A stretch of 64,000 nucleotides of DNA from Prionace glauca. Its lineage: Eukaryota > Chordata > Chondrichthyes > Carcharhiniformes > Carcharhinidae. The notes below the pieces were generated by a model. The model was not told where the DNA came from. It saw only the letters and a program-made list of their open reading frames with translations, and did no database searches. The stretch spans positions 51,044,119 to 51,108,118 of the forward strand of contig CM075760.1 in the NCBI GenBank assembly GCA_037974335.1, in the 5' to 3' direction. Each line of letters opens with the position of its first letter. Positions within the stretch are counted from its first letter, which is position 1. The position numbers were made by a program, and so were the translations under genes. This document shows, piece after piece, positions 1 to 11,929 of this stretch.

Positions 1-960
1 TTTCTTCTGCACCTAACCTCGGTTCCACCTGGTGATAAGGATTCAATGTGGAATCTTTCCCTATATTTAGCCGGTGTTGTCCCTGTCCTTGGAGTATTTG
101 ACTGGACAGAGTAGAGGAATATTTACTCTGCGTCTGAACTCATTGTTCCTGGTTTATGAATGGTTGATATCTCTTTGTCAGGGAAGATTTAATCCGTATC
201 GAATCTCTGCTGTACCTAGCCTGGGTGTGTTTTGTGGAACTGTGTGGACGGCTCTTTCTCCTATACCTAACACTAATTTAAACCTGCCTCCTGGATCTCG
301 GAAGGAAGAGTGCAGGAGAGCTTTTACATAGAAGAGTGTCCATGCTCTTTCTGCCTTAATTTTGTTTGAACAGATTTATAGACGGAGTTTCACTCTGTTT
401 ATAGACAGTATAATGTTGTAAGAACGTTTGAATTGGATAGTTTAGAGGGAGATTCTCTTTGCATCTCACTCATGCTATTCTGATTTAGGAGTTATTAATT
501 TGCCAGTACAGAGGGGACTTTGCATTCTGCAGCGAACCCCATGTTACTCCTGTCCTGTAAGATTTTGATGGGAGAGTCGGCCGTCTTTACAAATTTCATG
601 GGGATTGAACCAGTATCTTTATATTACAGTAAATGTACCCTGTGTCAGCTCGTATTATGAGCCATGCCTTCGTTTATTTTCCACTGGACCCTAACTCTTT
701 CTACCTTGCATGTAGAATGTTATGTTGTCTGTCTTTGCACATAGTAAATTGGATATATTATCTGTCTGTACTAAATACGACGCTGTCCCTGCTTATATTA
801 TATGTCACCATGTTTCTGTTTATATTAAACTAGACATTATCTCTGTTTATATTAATTTAGATCTCTCTCTGTTTGTATCAAAGTAGATGTAATCTTATTT
901 CTGCAATTGTCCATATCCGCGTTTATATTGTATTAGTTTTTACTCAGTTTTTACTGCACT
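1..960. repeat. Decayed tandem repeats (minisatellite-like)
   Basis: Bases 1-340 contain degenerate units of the form CCTGTCC..GGAGT.TTTGA..GGACAG.GTAGAGG..TTTACTCTG, which resemble a roughly 60-bp minisatellite common in elasmobranch genomes (recollection of the family). From about 700 to 960 a shorter motif like CTGTTTATATTA recurs with variation. No coding potential was recognised; the small open frames here are not gene-like. Confidence 0.45.
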
Positions 961-2090
961 GGTCAATGCCAGTAATGATTAAAGTGGCTGGGAGAACACA
1001 ATTCTCTGCATCCTTCTGCAAGGACAAACCGTGTGAGGTTTTGGACACTGGAAAAGAAATCTGAAATCTACTTCTGCTGGCTGCAGTGAAAGTGGATATC
1101 AAGTCCTGTGTAGCATGTACTGTCAATGAAGAACAAAAAAACAAAGAAAATTACAGCACAATAAAATACTGGTGATCCAATACTGCCCGTTTCTGGATCT
1201 TGCCTGATAGCAATCTTTTTTATCCCAACATATTATCTCTTCATCTCACAAAACCGTGGAGTAAAACAAACATAATTCAAAGAGAGGCATAGTTAAGTGC
1301 AGGAACAAAATTGCCACAGTGAAATATATACACAGGGTGTGTATCAAATATTACATAACCAGAGAGAATGCCGTGTGCAATGTAAACTGAGCTCTGGTCT
1401 AGCAGAGTATTAACAGAGCCAGGCTGTATTTTAATATAAACAGGGGCCTGCTTCAAGAAAATAGTAATGAGTTAGTGCCGAGTGCCATGTGGGGATGGTC
1501 AAATGCCAAATTCCAATGAGACCCATATCCCGTGAAAGAAACATTTTTAAAAATAACAGTGTCAAGGAAAATAAAACTGAGACAGTATCTCGCACGGTTT
1601 TACTGTTATAGGAGCTTCTTAGACATGAACTGAGACAGTGCTGAGTAATTACTGACACTGGACCGAATAAGGAGAATATAAAAAAAAGTCCAAAAAGATA
1701 ATAATTATTTTCACGAATTACCATCCATTTGCAATTTAATAATTCCATTCACCAGATCTCATTCATATATAATGATGAGTATATTTAAAATTACTCTATG
1801 ATAGGAAAGCGACGTTGTCTAGGCCCCCATTCATTCCCCATTGCTAATTGCATTCAGTAAGCTGGTGGTGAGCCGCCTTATTCAATTGCTGCAGAACCTG
1901 CAGTGTAGGCACACCAACAGTGCTCTTAGGGAGGGTGTTCCTGGACTCCGACGCAGCGTAAGTAAAGGAGTGGCCCAAGTGATGTTAGTGAGTTACTTGG
2001 AAAGGAATTTCCAGGCGGGGTTATTCCAATTTCCCAGTTATCATCAATTCATACAGATAAACAATTAGTTCACCAATTATGTTCATCAGT
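961..2090. other. Intergenic, nothing recognised
   Basis: AT-rich sequence without a convincing gene, RNA or repeat. The open frames are short, lack splice-compatible neighbours and resemble no known protein. Confidence 0.4.
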
Positions 2091-2094
2091 TTGA

Positions 2095-2595
2095 TAAAAG
2101 CAAAAGACTGCAGATTCTGGAAGTTGAAACAAACATAATGAATGCTGGAAAATCTCAACGGGTCTGATAGCATCTGTGGAGAGAGAATAAAGCCAACGTT
2201 TCGAGTCAGTGTTATCTTTTTTATTTGGAGGAAATTGAAGAGGGTGATGACATTGAGAAATGATGTGGGTGGATAGGGATTAGGATTTTTTTAGGATATA
2301 TTTCGAGATTATGATGTTGATTAGTTTAGGGTGAAGAAGTTTGTTATGATATTTGGGATCACTCTGTGAATTGATGCAGCTTGTGTGTTTCTGGAAATAG
2401 TGTCTATTATTTCTGTTATTCTCAACTCACAGGAAATTTATGCAGCTTTCCTGACACATTGCAGGAAGCAATGATGATCTCTCCAAAGCAGCAGGAATAC
2501 TCTGCCGAAGGGTCATCCAGATGTGAAACAAAGGCTCTATTCTGTCTCCACAGATGTTACTGAGATTCTCCAGTATTTTCTGTTTATTTTCGGCA
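2095..2595. repeat. Dispersed repeat fragments in inverted arrangement
   Basis: The segment at 2100-2220 (GCTGGAAAATCTCAAC, then ..GCATCTGTGGAGAGAG) matches a dispersed shark repeat whose sense form also appears at about 40284-40345. The segment at 2480-2590 reads as the reverse orientation of the same type (TCTCCACAGATGTTACTGAG, then CAGTATTTTCTGTTT). This looks like two old insertions, or one foldback copy, of the same family. Confidence 0.5.
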
Positions 2596-2599
2596 TTTC

Positions 2600-4165
2600 A
2601 TTCTATTCAATATATACGTTGTACGTTGTTTCATATAATTTGTACGTTGCTTCATATGTACGTTGCTTCATATAATTTATTGATTTTAAAATTTATTGAC
2701 AACACATTGGCTTTTTGACACCAAGGAATGAAATCTGTCCCAAATTTCAGTGGGGAATGGAATTAATTCAGACCGAGGATCATGAACAGCTACCCAGCAG
2801 CCTCTGCGCTTCATTGACAAGTCATCACCTCCTCATCATACAGAATGTCCTGGTACATAGCTGGAGTGTGTGATGGTTTTCAAAGTGATGATATAAATGG
2901 AACAACGTGTACTTCATGTGAAGTTACTGAATCTTTAAATTCCGATTCATTATTACACTGTTTTGGGAAATAATATTACACTTGTAGTTTTCCAGTGAGT
3001 TTCACAAATATTTCTGTTGCTATCTTATTTACTTTTCACCCAGTTACCTTCACTAATTTGGGTGAGGGTTTGTTGATTGATTTGTTGTATATGAAAGAAG
3101 CAGTATTTTATATAGTACAATCATTCCTCCTCAACCAAATCCCGCTCTCTCTTTCTGTCCTGGATATGACAATTCAGCATCAGCAGAGAAATGAACCGTT
3201 CCAAACTGCAGGAAAATCTCCCCCTACTCTTCAAGAGGATCAGCTTGCTAACTCCCGAGAAACTCGGAATGTATTTCACCCAGACACTCTGGAAGGATTG
3301 ATGGACACACATTGAATAAAGGAGTTGTTTCAATTTATGAAGTAGTCAAACACAAATATGGAAATGTAGAACAGCATCATTCAGTCCCATTTATCAATGA
3401 ATCCACCAATCCATTCACTAATTCCGCAATCAAAATATTCAGGCATCCAACAATCATTCATCCATCAGTCATTCATATGTCGTTCATTCCTGTGTCAAGA
3501 CAGTCATACATTTATTGTTTGTGTAGATGGTGACATCAATTATTTTAATTGATCCAGTGAGCCAGAGGCCCAGGGCAATGATGAGAGGACAGGGATTTAA
3601 GTCAGACCCTTCCCGCAGGTAGATTTTGAATTCTATTGATAAATCTGGAATGGATAGTAATTGCGATCATTGGAACCGCTCTGATTCCCCAATGGAGGAA
3701 ATCTGCCATCCCTACATTGTCTCACAAGGATATAACTGCAGACTGAAAGCCAAATAGCTGACTCTTTAATATCTACAGAAGTGTCCAAGAAAACCAGTCA
3801 ATTTAAGGGAATTTGGGACAGGCAAAGAGTGTTGGTCTTTCCAAACAAACATCCCATGGAAAGATAAAAGGAAATAAAATGTAAATGTGCATGCTCAAAT
3901 ATAACAGCATGTATTATCTCTGAGCCATTTCTCAGTCTGCCTGTGATTATTTCTGTCCGTCCATCACAATATCCTGATGTGTTGGAAAAATCATCATTGT
4001 TGTTAATTGGGTGCCAGAGAAGGTGGAAAATAAACCTTTATTTAGAGATGGGAAAACATCATCTAGATTTATAACTTCCAAAAATTCAAGTGCCTCCAGT
4101 ACTGTTGCTGGGTAGATTTGTTTATAAATTGACCTTACTGATAACATGCAGGGTTTTAAGTTGGC
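2600..4165. other. Intergenic, nothing recognised
   Basis: AT-rich single-copy-looking sequence. A short local repeat of GTACGTTGCTTCATAT occurs near 2620-2670. No gene or RNA could be supported. Confidence 0.4.
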
Positions 4166-4167
4166 TT

Positions 4168-4635
4168 ACAAAGAACAAAGAACAAAGAACAAAGAACAAC
4201 CCAGCACGGGAAACAGGCCCTTCGGCCCAACGAGCCCGCGCCGCCACATCACCCTGCACCTATTCTACCCTGCATATCACCGAATGGAACCCTACTCAGT
4301 CAGATTCAGGGAAGAAATAGTGTCAATTTGGTAAAAACCGATTAGCCTGAGAGCACATCTTTGGGGTGTGGGAGGAAACCGGAGCGCCCGGAGGAAACCC
4401 ACGCAACCACAGGGAGAATGCGCAAACTCCCACAGACACAGGCCCAAATCCATGTGCCTGCACAGCCTGCAGTGCTAGTCACTGAGCTGTTGCGGCGCCC
4501 ATCTACCGGTCCAGGATCAAGCACACACACCGACATGAAGTTCTAGGCCACTCCTGGAACTTCCAAGAGCAGCCCAGGCACGACCCGCCGTGTGAATGCC
4601 CCTCGTTTGACACGAGGAGGACCTCCACCTGTGGA
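4168..4635. mobile_element. Composite SINE-like element, copy 1
   Basis: Begins with tandem AACAAAG units and GAAACAGGCCCTTCGGCCC, continues through a reverse-oriented SINE-like tract (GTGGGAGGAAACCGGAG .. CACTGAGCTGTTGC) and ends at CTCCACCTGTGGA. A second copy at 34011-34465 is nearly identical over its whole length, differing at only a handful of positions by eye, so both insertions are young. The family name is not known to me. The inner part shares its 3' SINE module with the tRNA-derived SINEs elsewhere in the window. Confidence 0.7.
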
Positions 4636-4689
4636 ATAAAGTCAAAATATTAATCTTACAGCCTGCCTTTCCGGTGTCTCCCGAGGTTT

Positions 4690-7175
4690 AACCCTATTTA
4701 ATATCCCCTACCATATCCCTCCAATCTCGTTTCACTCATGTGCCTATCTAACTGCATCTTAAAAGAGTCCAATGTTCCTGCCTCCACCACCCTACTCGGT
4801 AGCGCGTTCCAGACCCCCACAACTCTCTGCGTAAAGAACCTTCCTCTCACCTCCAAATTATACCTCTCCCCCCTCACCCTTAAATGATGACCTCTCGTGT
4901 TTGTATCTAGTCTAGGGAGCAGTCTCTCACTATTAACTCTATCCATTCCCTTCATTATCTTATATACTTCTATCATGTCCCCTCTCAATCTCCGCCTTTC
5001 CAAGGAGAATAGTCCCAGTTTCTTCAACCTCTCCTCGTAACACAGTCCCCCCATGCCAGGCAACATCCTGGTAAACCTCCTCTGCACCCTTTCCAGAGAC
5101 TCCACGTCCTTCCGGTAGTAAGGTGACCAGAACTGGACGCAGTACTCCAAATGCGGTCTAACCAACGTTCTGTACAACTGAAGCATTAGACAGCAGCTTT
5201 TATACTCTATGCCCCTTCCTATAAAGGCCAACATCCCATAAGCCTTCCTAACGACCTTCTCCACTTGTGATGCAACCTTCATGGATTTGTGAACCTGCAC
5301 TCCCAGGTCCCTCTGTATGTCAATACTCCTAATCGGCCTCCCTTTAATCTCATAGCTCCTCTCTGCATTATTCCGTCCAAAATGCATCACCTCGCATTTG
5401 TCAGGATTAAATGCCATCTGCCACCTATCTGCCCACTGCACCAACCTATCTATATCCTGTTGTATCACCTGACAATCCAGTTCCGTACCCGCCAACCCTG
5501 CCATCTTGGTGTCATCAGCAAACTTGCTAATCACACCACCTACGCCCTCTTCCAAGTCATTTATGTAGACTACAAAGAGGAGAGGTCCCAGTACTGAGCC
5601 CTGCGGCACACCACTGGTCACTGACCTCCAGCCCGACAAGGTCCCTTCCACAACTACCCTCTGTCTCCTATTTCCCAGCCAGTTCTCAATCCACCTAGCT
5701 ACCTTGCCTCGTATCCCATGCGCCTTAACCTTTTCTACCAGCCTACCGTGAGGGACTTTGTCAAACGCCTTACTGAAATCCATATAGATGACATCAACGG
5801 TTCTCCCATCGTCAACCGTTTTTGTCACCTCCTCAAAGAATTCCACCAGATTCGTAAGGCAAGACCTCCCTCTAACAAAGCCATGTTGCGTATCCCTAAT
5901 CAGATCGCAACGCTCCAAATGCTCATACATCCTACCCCTAAGTATTTTTTCCATTAACTTCCCTACCACCGACGTCAAACTCACCGGTCTATAATTCCCA
6001 GGGTTATCCCTACTGCCTTTTTTGAACAACGGGACCACATTTGCTACCCTCCAGTCTTCTGGGACCTCACCTGTGTCCAAAGAAGAGACAAAGATTTGCG
6101 CCAGAGGCCCAGCAATTTCATCTTTCGCCTCCCTAAGCAGCCTGGGATAAATACCATCAGGCCCCGGAGCTTTATCCGTCTTTACGCTACCTAAAAGCCC
6201 TAGCACTTCCTCTCTCGTAATAACTATATCCTGCAAATAAACCTCCACTCCCTCCAAGAGACCACACGATTCCAAACCCCTCTCCTTTGTGAATACCGAC
6301 GCAAAGTATTCATTCAGGAGCTCCCCATCCCCTCCGACTCAATACACAACTCACCACTCTTGTCCCTAAGAGGACCAATTTTCCCTCTAACTACTCTCTT
6401 GCCTCTGATATAGGAATAAAATGCCTTTGGATTTTCCTTAATCCTACCAGCCAAAGCCATCTCATGCCCTCTCTTTGCCCTTCTAATTCCCCTTTTTAGC
6501 TCCCTCCTACTCTCGCTGTATTCTTCCAGCGCACTTTCCGTACCCATTTGTTTTGACCTAACATACGCCTCCCTCTTCTTCCTGACCAAGTCTTCAATAT
6601 CCTCCGTAATCCACGGCTGTCTAATCCTTCCTTTCCCATCCTTTCGCTTAACCGGAACATACCTCCCCTGCAACCATTTCATTTTGTCCCTAAATGCCTC
6701 CCACTTGCCAACCGTGGACTTGCCAGCTAACAGTCCCTCCCAATCAGTTTGCTGCAGCTCCCTCCTAATCCTGCCATAGCTCGCCTTTCCCCAATTCAGC
6801 ACACTCCCACTCGGACGGCACTCGTCCCTTTCCATTTTTATCCTAAAGTAGACGGACTTGTGATCACTGTTCGCCACATGTTCGCCTACCTCTACCTCAC
6901 CCACCTGCCCAGGTTCGTTTCCCAACACTAGATCCAATATAGCCCCTCCCCTAGTCGGGCTAGTTACATACTGTTCTAGCGACCCTTCCTTAACACAGTT
7001 CACAAACTCCTCTCCCTCCGTACCCCCAGCTCTAGGCCCCCTCCAATTCACTCCAGGAAAATTAAAATCACCCACTACAACCACTCTGTTCTTCCTGCAC
7101 CTGTCCAAAATGCCCCTGCAAATGCCTTCCTCCACTGACTTTGGGCTGTTGGGTGGCCTATATTACACCCCTAGC
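4690..7175 (-). mobile_element. CR1-clade LINE (family A), 5'-truncated
   Basis: Two long minus frames cover one ORF2. The frame at 6314-7135 carries the C-terminal part of the endonuclease (GDFNFPGVNW, SDHKSVYF). The frame at 4698-6275 carries reverse transcriptase ([46 protein letters not shown]) and the conserved C-terminal tail. The break between frames near 6290-6314 implies one frameshift. The 5' end of the endonuclease, ORF1 and the 5' UTR are missing, as is normal for a retroposed LINE that stopped early. It is separated from the composite SINE by only about 55 bases. The long open RT frame suggests a fairly young copy. Confidence 0.9.
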
Positions 7176-7179
7176 TTGG

Positions 7180-8640
7180 AGCCAAGCGGTCAGTTCTGAT
7201 GAAACTGATCTTTGATCTACTGCACAAACACCCCCAGATGTTTCCTGTCAATAACTTTGAGCATTTGACAGCAGCCTGGATTGCTGCCAAACACTGCGTG
7301 GAACAGATTAGCGTGAAGCTCAATGGACAACATGGGATTCAGACATTTAAACAGTAAATGTTTAATTCCCACAATTTAAATCGCAATCATTCTAATCAAG
7401 TATTTTCATTCAGTGTCCTGTTCATTACCTGAGTAAATACTATGTCAAACAATAAAGTGACCGGATCATTTTTTTTCATTTCTATAGTTTCCGAGTAAAT
7501 TTCATTCCAATAATTAAAGTCTGTTTATTAATCACTTCATGAAATGAGAGAGAGAGATGTTGATGGGCCCAGTTCCCCAGTGAAGTAAAATCGGTGCAAT
7601 GACATGAAATAATATTAAAACAACATCATAAAACTGACATGTACACCGGGGATTCCTGGAATATTCTGAAATTTCTGTATCACATTGAAACAGCAGCGTG
7701 TCTTGTACCTGATTAGCACCGTGTTCTATTGTACAGTATAATCTAATTTCTGTTATTGAAGAGTTCCTCTCATAGCTGTCAATGAGTGGAGAAATGATCA
7801 GTTCATAACCTGATTCAATGGAAGATAAAACATTTATTCTTGTGATATTGTGCAATGTGCCGCAAAGCTCTGATATCCTGTATTCCCAATACCAGTGTAT
7901 GTTACACAGCCGGTAACCAATAGAGTGAGTTGCAATGACCTGGATGCTGAAGGAGAACTTTAATGATCTCAGCGTCCGTTCCGATTCATTAACTTCTCCA
8001 TCAAAAATCAATTTAATTTTATGTTTCTCCGTCAACTCACTATTTAATTATCAGGAGGTTGGGATTCTCATTATTTTCAAAGGCCTGTCTTCGAGATTGG
8101 GGCAGTTTGACAAATATAAGGAGAAACATTGTATTGTGTGAGAGTTTCTTCTCATCTCCAAACCCAAATTGTACAGTGATAGCCATCCACACTGTAAATA
8201 GAATCACTTTGTATATTCTACACATTTCGTTACAGAAATCGATGGTATTCCTCCTGATAAAATGTGCTTTATTATTATAATGTGGCAGAGACTCGGAATT
8301 GTTGCAAAATTGTCTAATGTTCCAAAATGTCATTTCATCATTTTTAGATTTATTTTCTTGTTGGGGGTGTGGTAATAAAATCACCATATTTACAATGGAA
8401 TGAGTTATTTTAAAAGTAAAGAGATGATGAACTGTAACATCACCATCAGAAATAATGGGGACAATACAATGAACATTTCAGCCAAACAAATATCCCGATA
8501 CAGATAAAATGCCCATTTTAATATTAATCTATTGTAAATCTCCGAGTCCATTCTGTTGGGGGTGTGGAAGGTGGGACGTGGATCCAGGCGCCGCCTCCAG
8601 CAGGGAATCAACAGGCGGCGCCTGGAAAGCCGCCCCCTTC
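7180..8640. other. 5' flank of the IgM cluster, no gene recognised
   Basis: AT-rich. Short open frames on both strands have no recognisable homology. From about 8565 the sequence becomes GC-richer just before the VH promoter. Confidence 0.4.
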
Positions 8641-8647
8641 TGCCGGG

Positions 8648-8658
8648 TATTTAAATAC
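8648..8658 (+). promoter_or_regulatory. TATA-like element of the VH segment
   Basis: TATTTAAATAC lies about 90 bases upstream of the VH initiator ATG, a spacing that allows a short 5' UTR. I found no ATGCAAAT or ATTTGCAT octamer between about 8400 and 8747. Absence of the octamer upstream of shark VH is something I recall from the literature. This is position-based inference, not proof of promoter activity. Confidence 0.45.
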
Positions 8659-8746
8659 CGCTCACTGGGACCGGAATCCAACAGTCCGGGAGCTGGTTTG
8701 TTCACTGAGTTCCTGACACAACCGTTTCCCCCAAATCACCAGAAAG

Positions 8747-9230
8747 ATGAGGTCGGCCATTTCTCTCAGTTTGTTGCTGACTTTCTTATCCGGTGAGTAT
8801 TTTTTTTATTATTGTTCAAGTTTCTCACTGTTACTGTCTCAGTGTTAGTGTCTCTCTGGAATGTTCCAGAGTCAGCAATCATTTCACTAAGATTAATCCC
8901 TGGTGTTTTTGATCTATTTTTACAGGTGTCCAGTCGGAGGTTGTGTTGACCCAGCCAGAGGCTGCGACCGAGGGTCCCGGAGGTTCCCTGAAACTGACCT
9001 GTGAAGCCAGCGGGTTCAATGTTGGCAGCGACTACATGGGTTGGATCCGGCAGGTTCCCGGACAGGGCCTGGAGTGGCTGGTTAGCTACTATACTTCATC
9101 CAGCAACTACTACGCGCCGTCAATTAAGGGTCGATTTACTGCGTCCAAAGACACTTCAAACAACATCTTCTCTTTGGACATGAGGAGCCTGAAGATTGAA
9201 GACACGGCCATCTATTACTGTGCCAGAGAC
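8747..9230 (+). CDS. IgM VH segment (leader and V exons)
   Basis: Encodes the heavy-chain variable domain that pairs with light chain to bind antigen. Leader exon 8747-8792 (46 nt, [16 protein letters not shown], a hydrophobic signal peptide) is followed by a GTGAGT donor and a 133-bp intron. The V exon runs 8926-9230. The mature start is [17 protein letters not shown]. Both intradomain cysteines (LTC, YYC), the core Trp ([10 protein letters not shown]), GLEWLVSYY and [11 protein letters not shown] are present, and the segment ends CARD. It has the features of shark IgM VH. ATG 8747 is the only start giving a signal peptide in phase with the donor. The exon is open throughout. Confidence 0.97.
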
Positions 9231-9269
9231 CACAGCGAGAGGATCCAGAGCTGCACCCGGACACGAACA
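9231..9269 (+). other. VH 23-bp recombination signal
   Basis: Heptamer CACAGCG (9231-9237), a spacer of exactly 23 bases, and nonamer ACACGAACA (9261-9269). Both elements deviate from consensus (CACAGTG, ACAAAAACC), so the site may be somewhat weak. The heptamer immediately follows the CARD codons. Confidence 0.9.
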
Positions 9270-9615
9270 GCCCGAGAGGGGATTCCGCAACTTCCATCAT
9301 AACCTGAAGGTCAGTATCTGTTTTAAATGCAATATGATCGAGGGTGGTCAGAAACAAACTATAATCGTGTTAAAAAAAAGTAACACAGAAAGCATTTAAC
9401 AGTAAAACTTCCCAATCTCACCGATATAACTGGTGAGCTTTTCACTGACATTCTACTCATTGTACTGTCGGCAAGTACCACACACGATATATTACTCTTT
9501 TTAATATTTATGATAGATTGTGTAATATAAACAGTTGCCTACATTTTACATTAGAGCAAAACTAATAGTCCATTTGAAGTGAATATTGAACAGCAGGACT
9601 GAACAGAGTGAGTGC

Positions 9616-9698
9616 AGTTTTTGTATGGGTGTGTGTCACTGTGATACTATAGCAGTGGATCACAGTGCTGAGAAAAGCGCCATCCTCATACAAAAACC
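9616..9698 (+). other. D1 segment with 12- and 22-bp signals
   Basis: 5' nonamer AGTTTTTGT (9616-9624), 12-base spacer, heptamer CACTGTG (9637-9643), D core of 17 bases (9644-9660, YYSSG in one frame), heptamer CACAGTG (9661-9667), 22-base spacer, nonamer ACAAAAACC (9690-9698). The 12/23-type asymmetry lets D1 join VH on its left and D2 on its right. Both heptamers are perfect. Confidence 0.93.
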
Positions 9699-10007
9699 TC
9701 AGAAAAGGACGTTGCTTAACTTTGTGACCAATGCCATTGCCGAATGCCAAAGTAAACGAGGCTTTAACAAAATAATACTTAGAAACAGCATTGTTTTTTT
9801 TTAAGATGTAAAATGCTTCAATTTTATTGTTATTGATTTACACGCTGAATGTGCACAGAGAATGTAAAAGTTTCTAACCCCCTTTATCAATATCATGACC
9901 AGTAAAAATTGAAGTATCTCACTGAGTCACCCTTAACGAGCTGGAAACAGGCTTTTGAAATAGCAGTGAAATTAACTGTCTGTACTTTACAGTTAACAGT
10001 CCGCCTC

Positions 10008-10075
10008 AGTATTTGTCATGCTGTGTCTCACTGTGATTACTGGATGGCACAGCAGTTACTGTCAATACAAAAAAC
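10008..10075 (+). other. D2 segment with 12-bp signals on both sides
   Basis: 5' nonamer AGTATTTGT (10008-10016), 12-base spacer, heptamer CACTGTG (10029-10035), D core ATTACTGGATGG (10036-10047), heptamer CACAGCA (10048-10054), 12-base spacer, nonamer ACAAAAAAC (10067-10075). The two 12-spacers let it join the 22/23-type signals of D1 and JH. The 3' heptamer departs from consensus at its last two bases. Confidence 0.93.
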
Positions 10076-10399
10076 CCTCAGCACTGATTGAATGAAACTG
10101 GATGAGTGTCACTTTTAAATCCCAACTGTAATCACAGTACAGTATTATTTATGTCCAGCACTGACCACATGACAAGAATAAACATGGAAAATCTTGATAA
10201 TTACTCAATTATCGATGTGTGTTTTCAACAACATGTTCACGTGTCACTCTGTGAAATATAAAACTTTAGGTCATTTATGAATGTCAAATGATATCCAGAA
10301 ATACAATTATAATTTAATGAACATTAATTGATTTTGCTTTTCCTTGGGTTTGTGGATATTTAAAATAATGGTGATTTTGTCTCTATTTTGTGCAGGGAC

Positions 10400-10486
10400 G
10401 GTTATTGTATGACACAGCCTACGGAATGTGACACTGTGACTACTTCGATTACTGGGGACAAGGGACCATGGTGACGGTGACTACAG
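10400..10486 (+). CDS. JH segment with 23-bp recombination signal
   Basis: Nonamer GGTTATTGT (10400-10408), 23-base spacer and heptamer CACTGTG (10432-10438) precede the coding part 10439-10486. The coding part reads YFDYWGQGTMVTVTT with the WGQG beta-bulge motif typical of JH, and ends in a GTAAGA donor in phase 1. It splices to the CH1 acceptor after 20254, giving an Ala codon at the junction. Only one JH was found in the cluster. Confidence 0.96.
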
Positions 10487-10569
10487 GTAAGAACCATCCA
10501 CTTATTGAGTAACTGGTTTACATGTGTCTTTGTTTTATATTTTTATCTGTACTAATAATCCATGTGGTA

Positions 10570-11770
10570 ACATAAATGTGAGTTTGGTGGATTCTCGGTT
10601 GAGAATTGTTCCAATGTTTCCTGTGAATCTGCTGCAAAGGGGTTTTAGAATTCTGCTCTTTCTGGACAATACGTACTGCTGAGGGATTCAATCCCAAATT
10701 GTTGGGATTTTGTGTTTATCTGTTGAGGTTATTGTGTGGTTGGGTTACTTTAAAATTCGAATGTCTGTTATACAATTCAGCGTTTCTGCAGCGTTTAATC
10801 TCGGTGACATCTAGTGGCTGCGGTTTGTACCATCTACTGCACAAGTGTTTGAAATTTAAACCAAAAATTTAAAAAATCTAACATTTCGATATTTATCCAG
10901 TGAAAATGTTCCACTCACTCACAATGCTGGTGCTGCTGTGCAATATTTTCTGCTTGTTCGAAACATTAATTAGTTTGGTGTTGGGCGAATTGGCTGGAAT
11001 TTATATTAAACATTTCTGTAAATGTTATATTTGATTCTGTTGAAAGTGTTTGTAGAATTGTGCTGCGTCTGCCTGAAGCGGGGTTCAGTCTCTCAGTGAT
11101 GCGTTTTTTTTTCCTCTGGTGAGGAGATTATAAATCTGGGTGACTTTAAATACGTAAAATTTGTGAATTAATTTTTTGTTTCTGCATTGTTTGAACTCAG
11201 TGACACTGAGCTGTTACACGTTTTGTGATTGAATATGAACATTCTGCGGGTCGCAACTGCTTGATGCATAACTGCAGGGAGAAATAAAGCTATTGTATTT
11301 GTATGTTTAAAATCTTTAGTCATAACGGCTTAAGCCGCTCGTTCAGAACATAGTTTGTCACTGCATTCAGATTTTGGGGTATCTGCAATGTTTAATCTCG
11401 GTGGGATTTGATGGCTGGAACTTTTACCATCCAAATGTTTAAATATGTTTGAAATATGACCCAATATGAATAAGACGTGATAAAGTTTCAACGCTAATTT
11501 GTTGGACAAATTCCACCTCCTCGCAATGCTATTGCTATTATTCTAGATTTCTGTTTAGTTTAATAATTGGTTAAGAGCTGGTTTGCTAGATTCGATATTG
11601 AGATTTATTTTGCAATGTTACATTTGATTCTGTTGAATGGATAATTGATCTGTTTTTCTGTGAAGCGGATTCATTCCCTCATTGATGTGTTTTGTTGTAT
11701 TTCTGCTGAGGAGATTCTGTGGTGCAGTCACTGTGAATGTTTAAAATTTGTGCTATGGCTTGGCTTTGTG
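10570..11770 (+). repeat. Diverged internal repeats in the J-C intron (first set)
   Basis: Segments recur at offsets of about 400-600 bases. CTGCAGCGTTTAATCTCGGT (10790) recurs as a close variant at about 11390. A block of the form GAAGCGG.TTCA..C.CTCA.TGATG..TT occurs at about 11077 and 11662, with a weaker version near 10680. Identity is moderate, so the duplication is old. No gene lies here. Confidence 0.6.
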
Positions 11771-11929
11771 GCATTATTTCTGTGTTGTTTAAATAGTGTA
11801 TAACGGTGCCGTTGAGAGTTTAGATGTTTTCTGGTTGAACAGAAATAATCTTTGAGTTTGAAAATCCATGTAGGGAGAAAACAAGCAGGTTGGGGGGAAA
11901 GAACACCTAAAAGATATTACAGCATTTTT

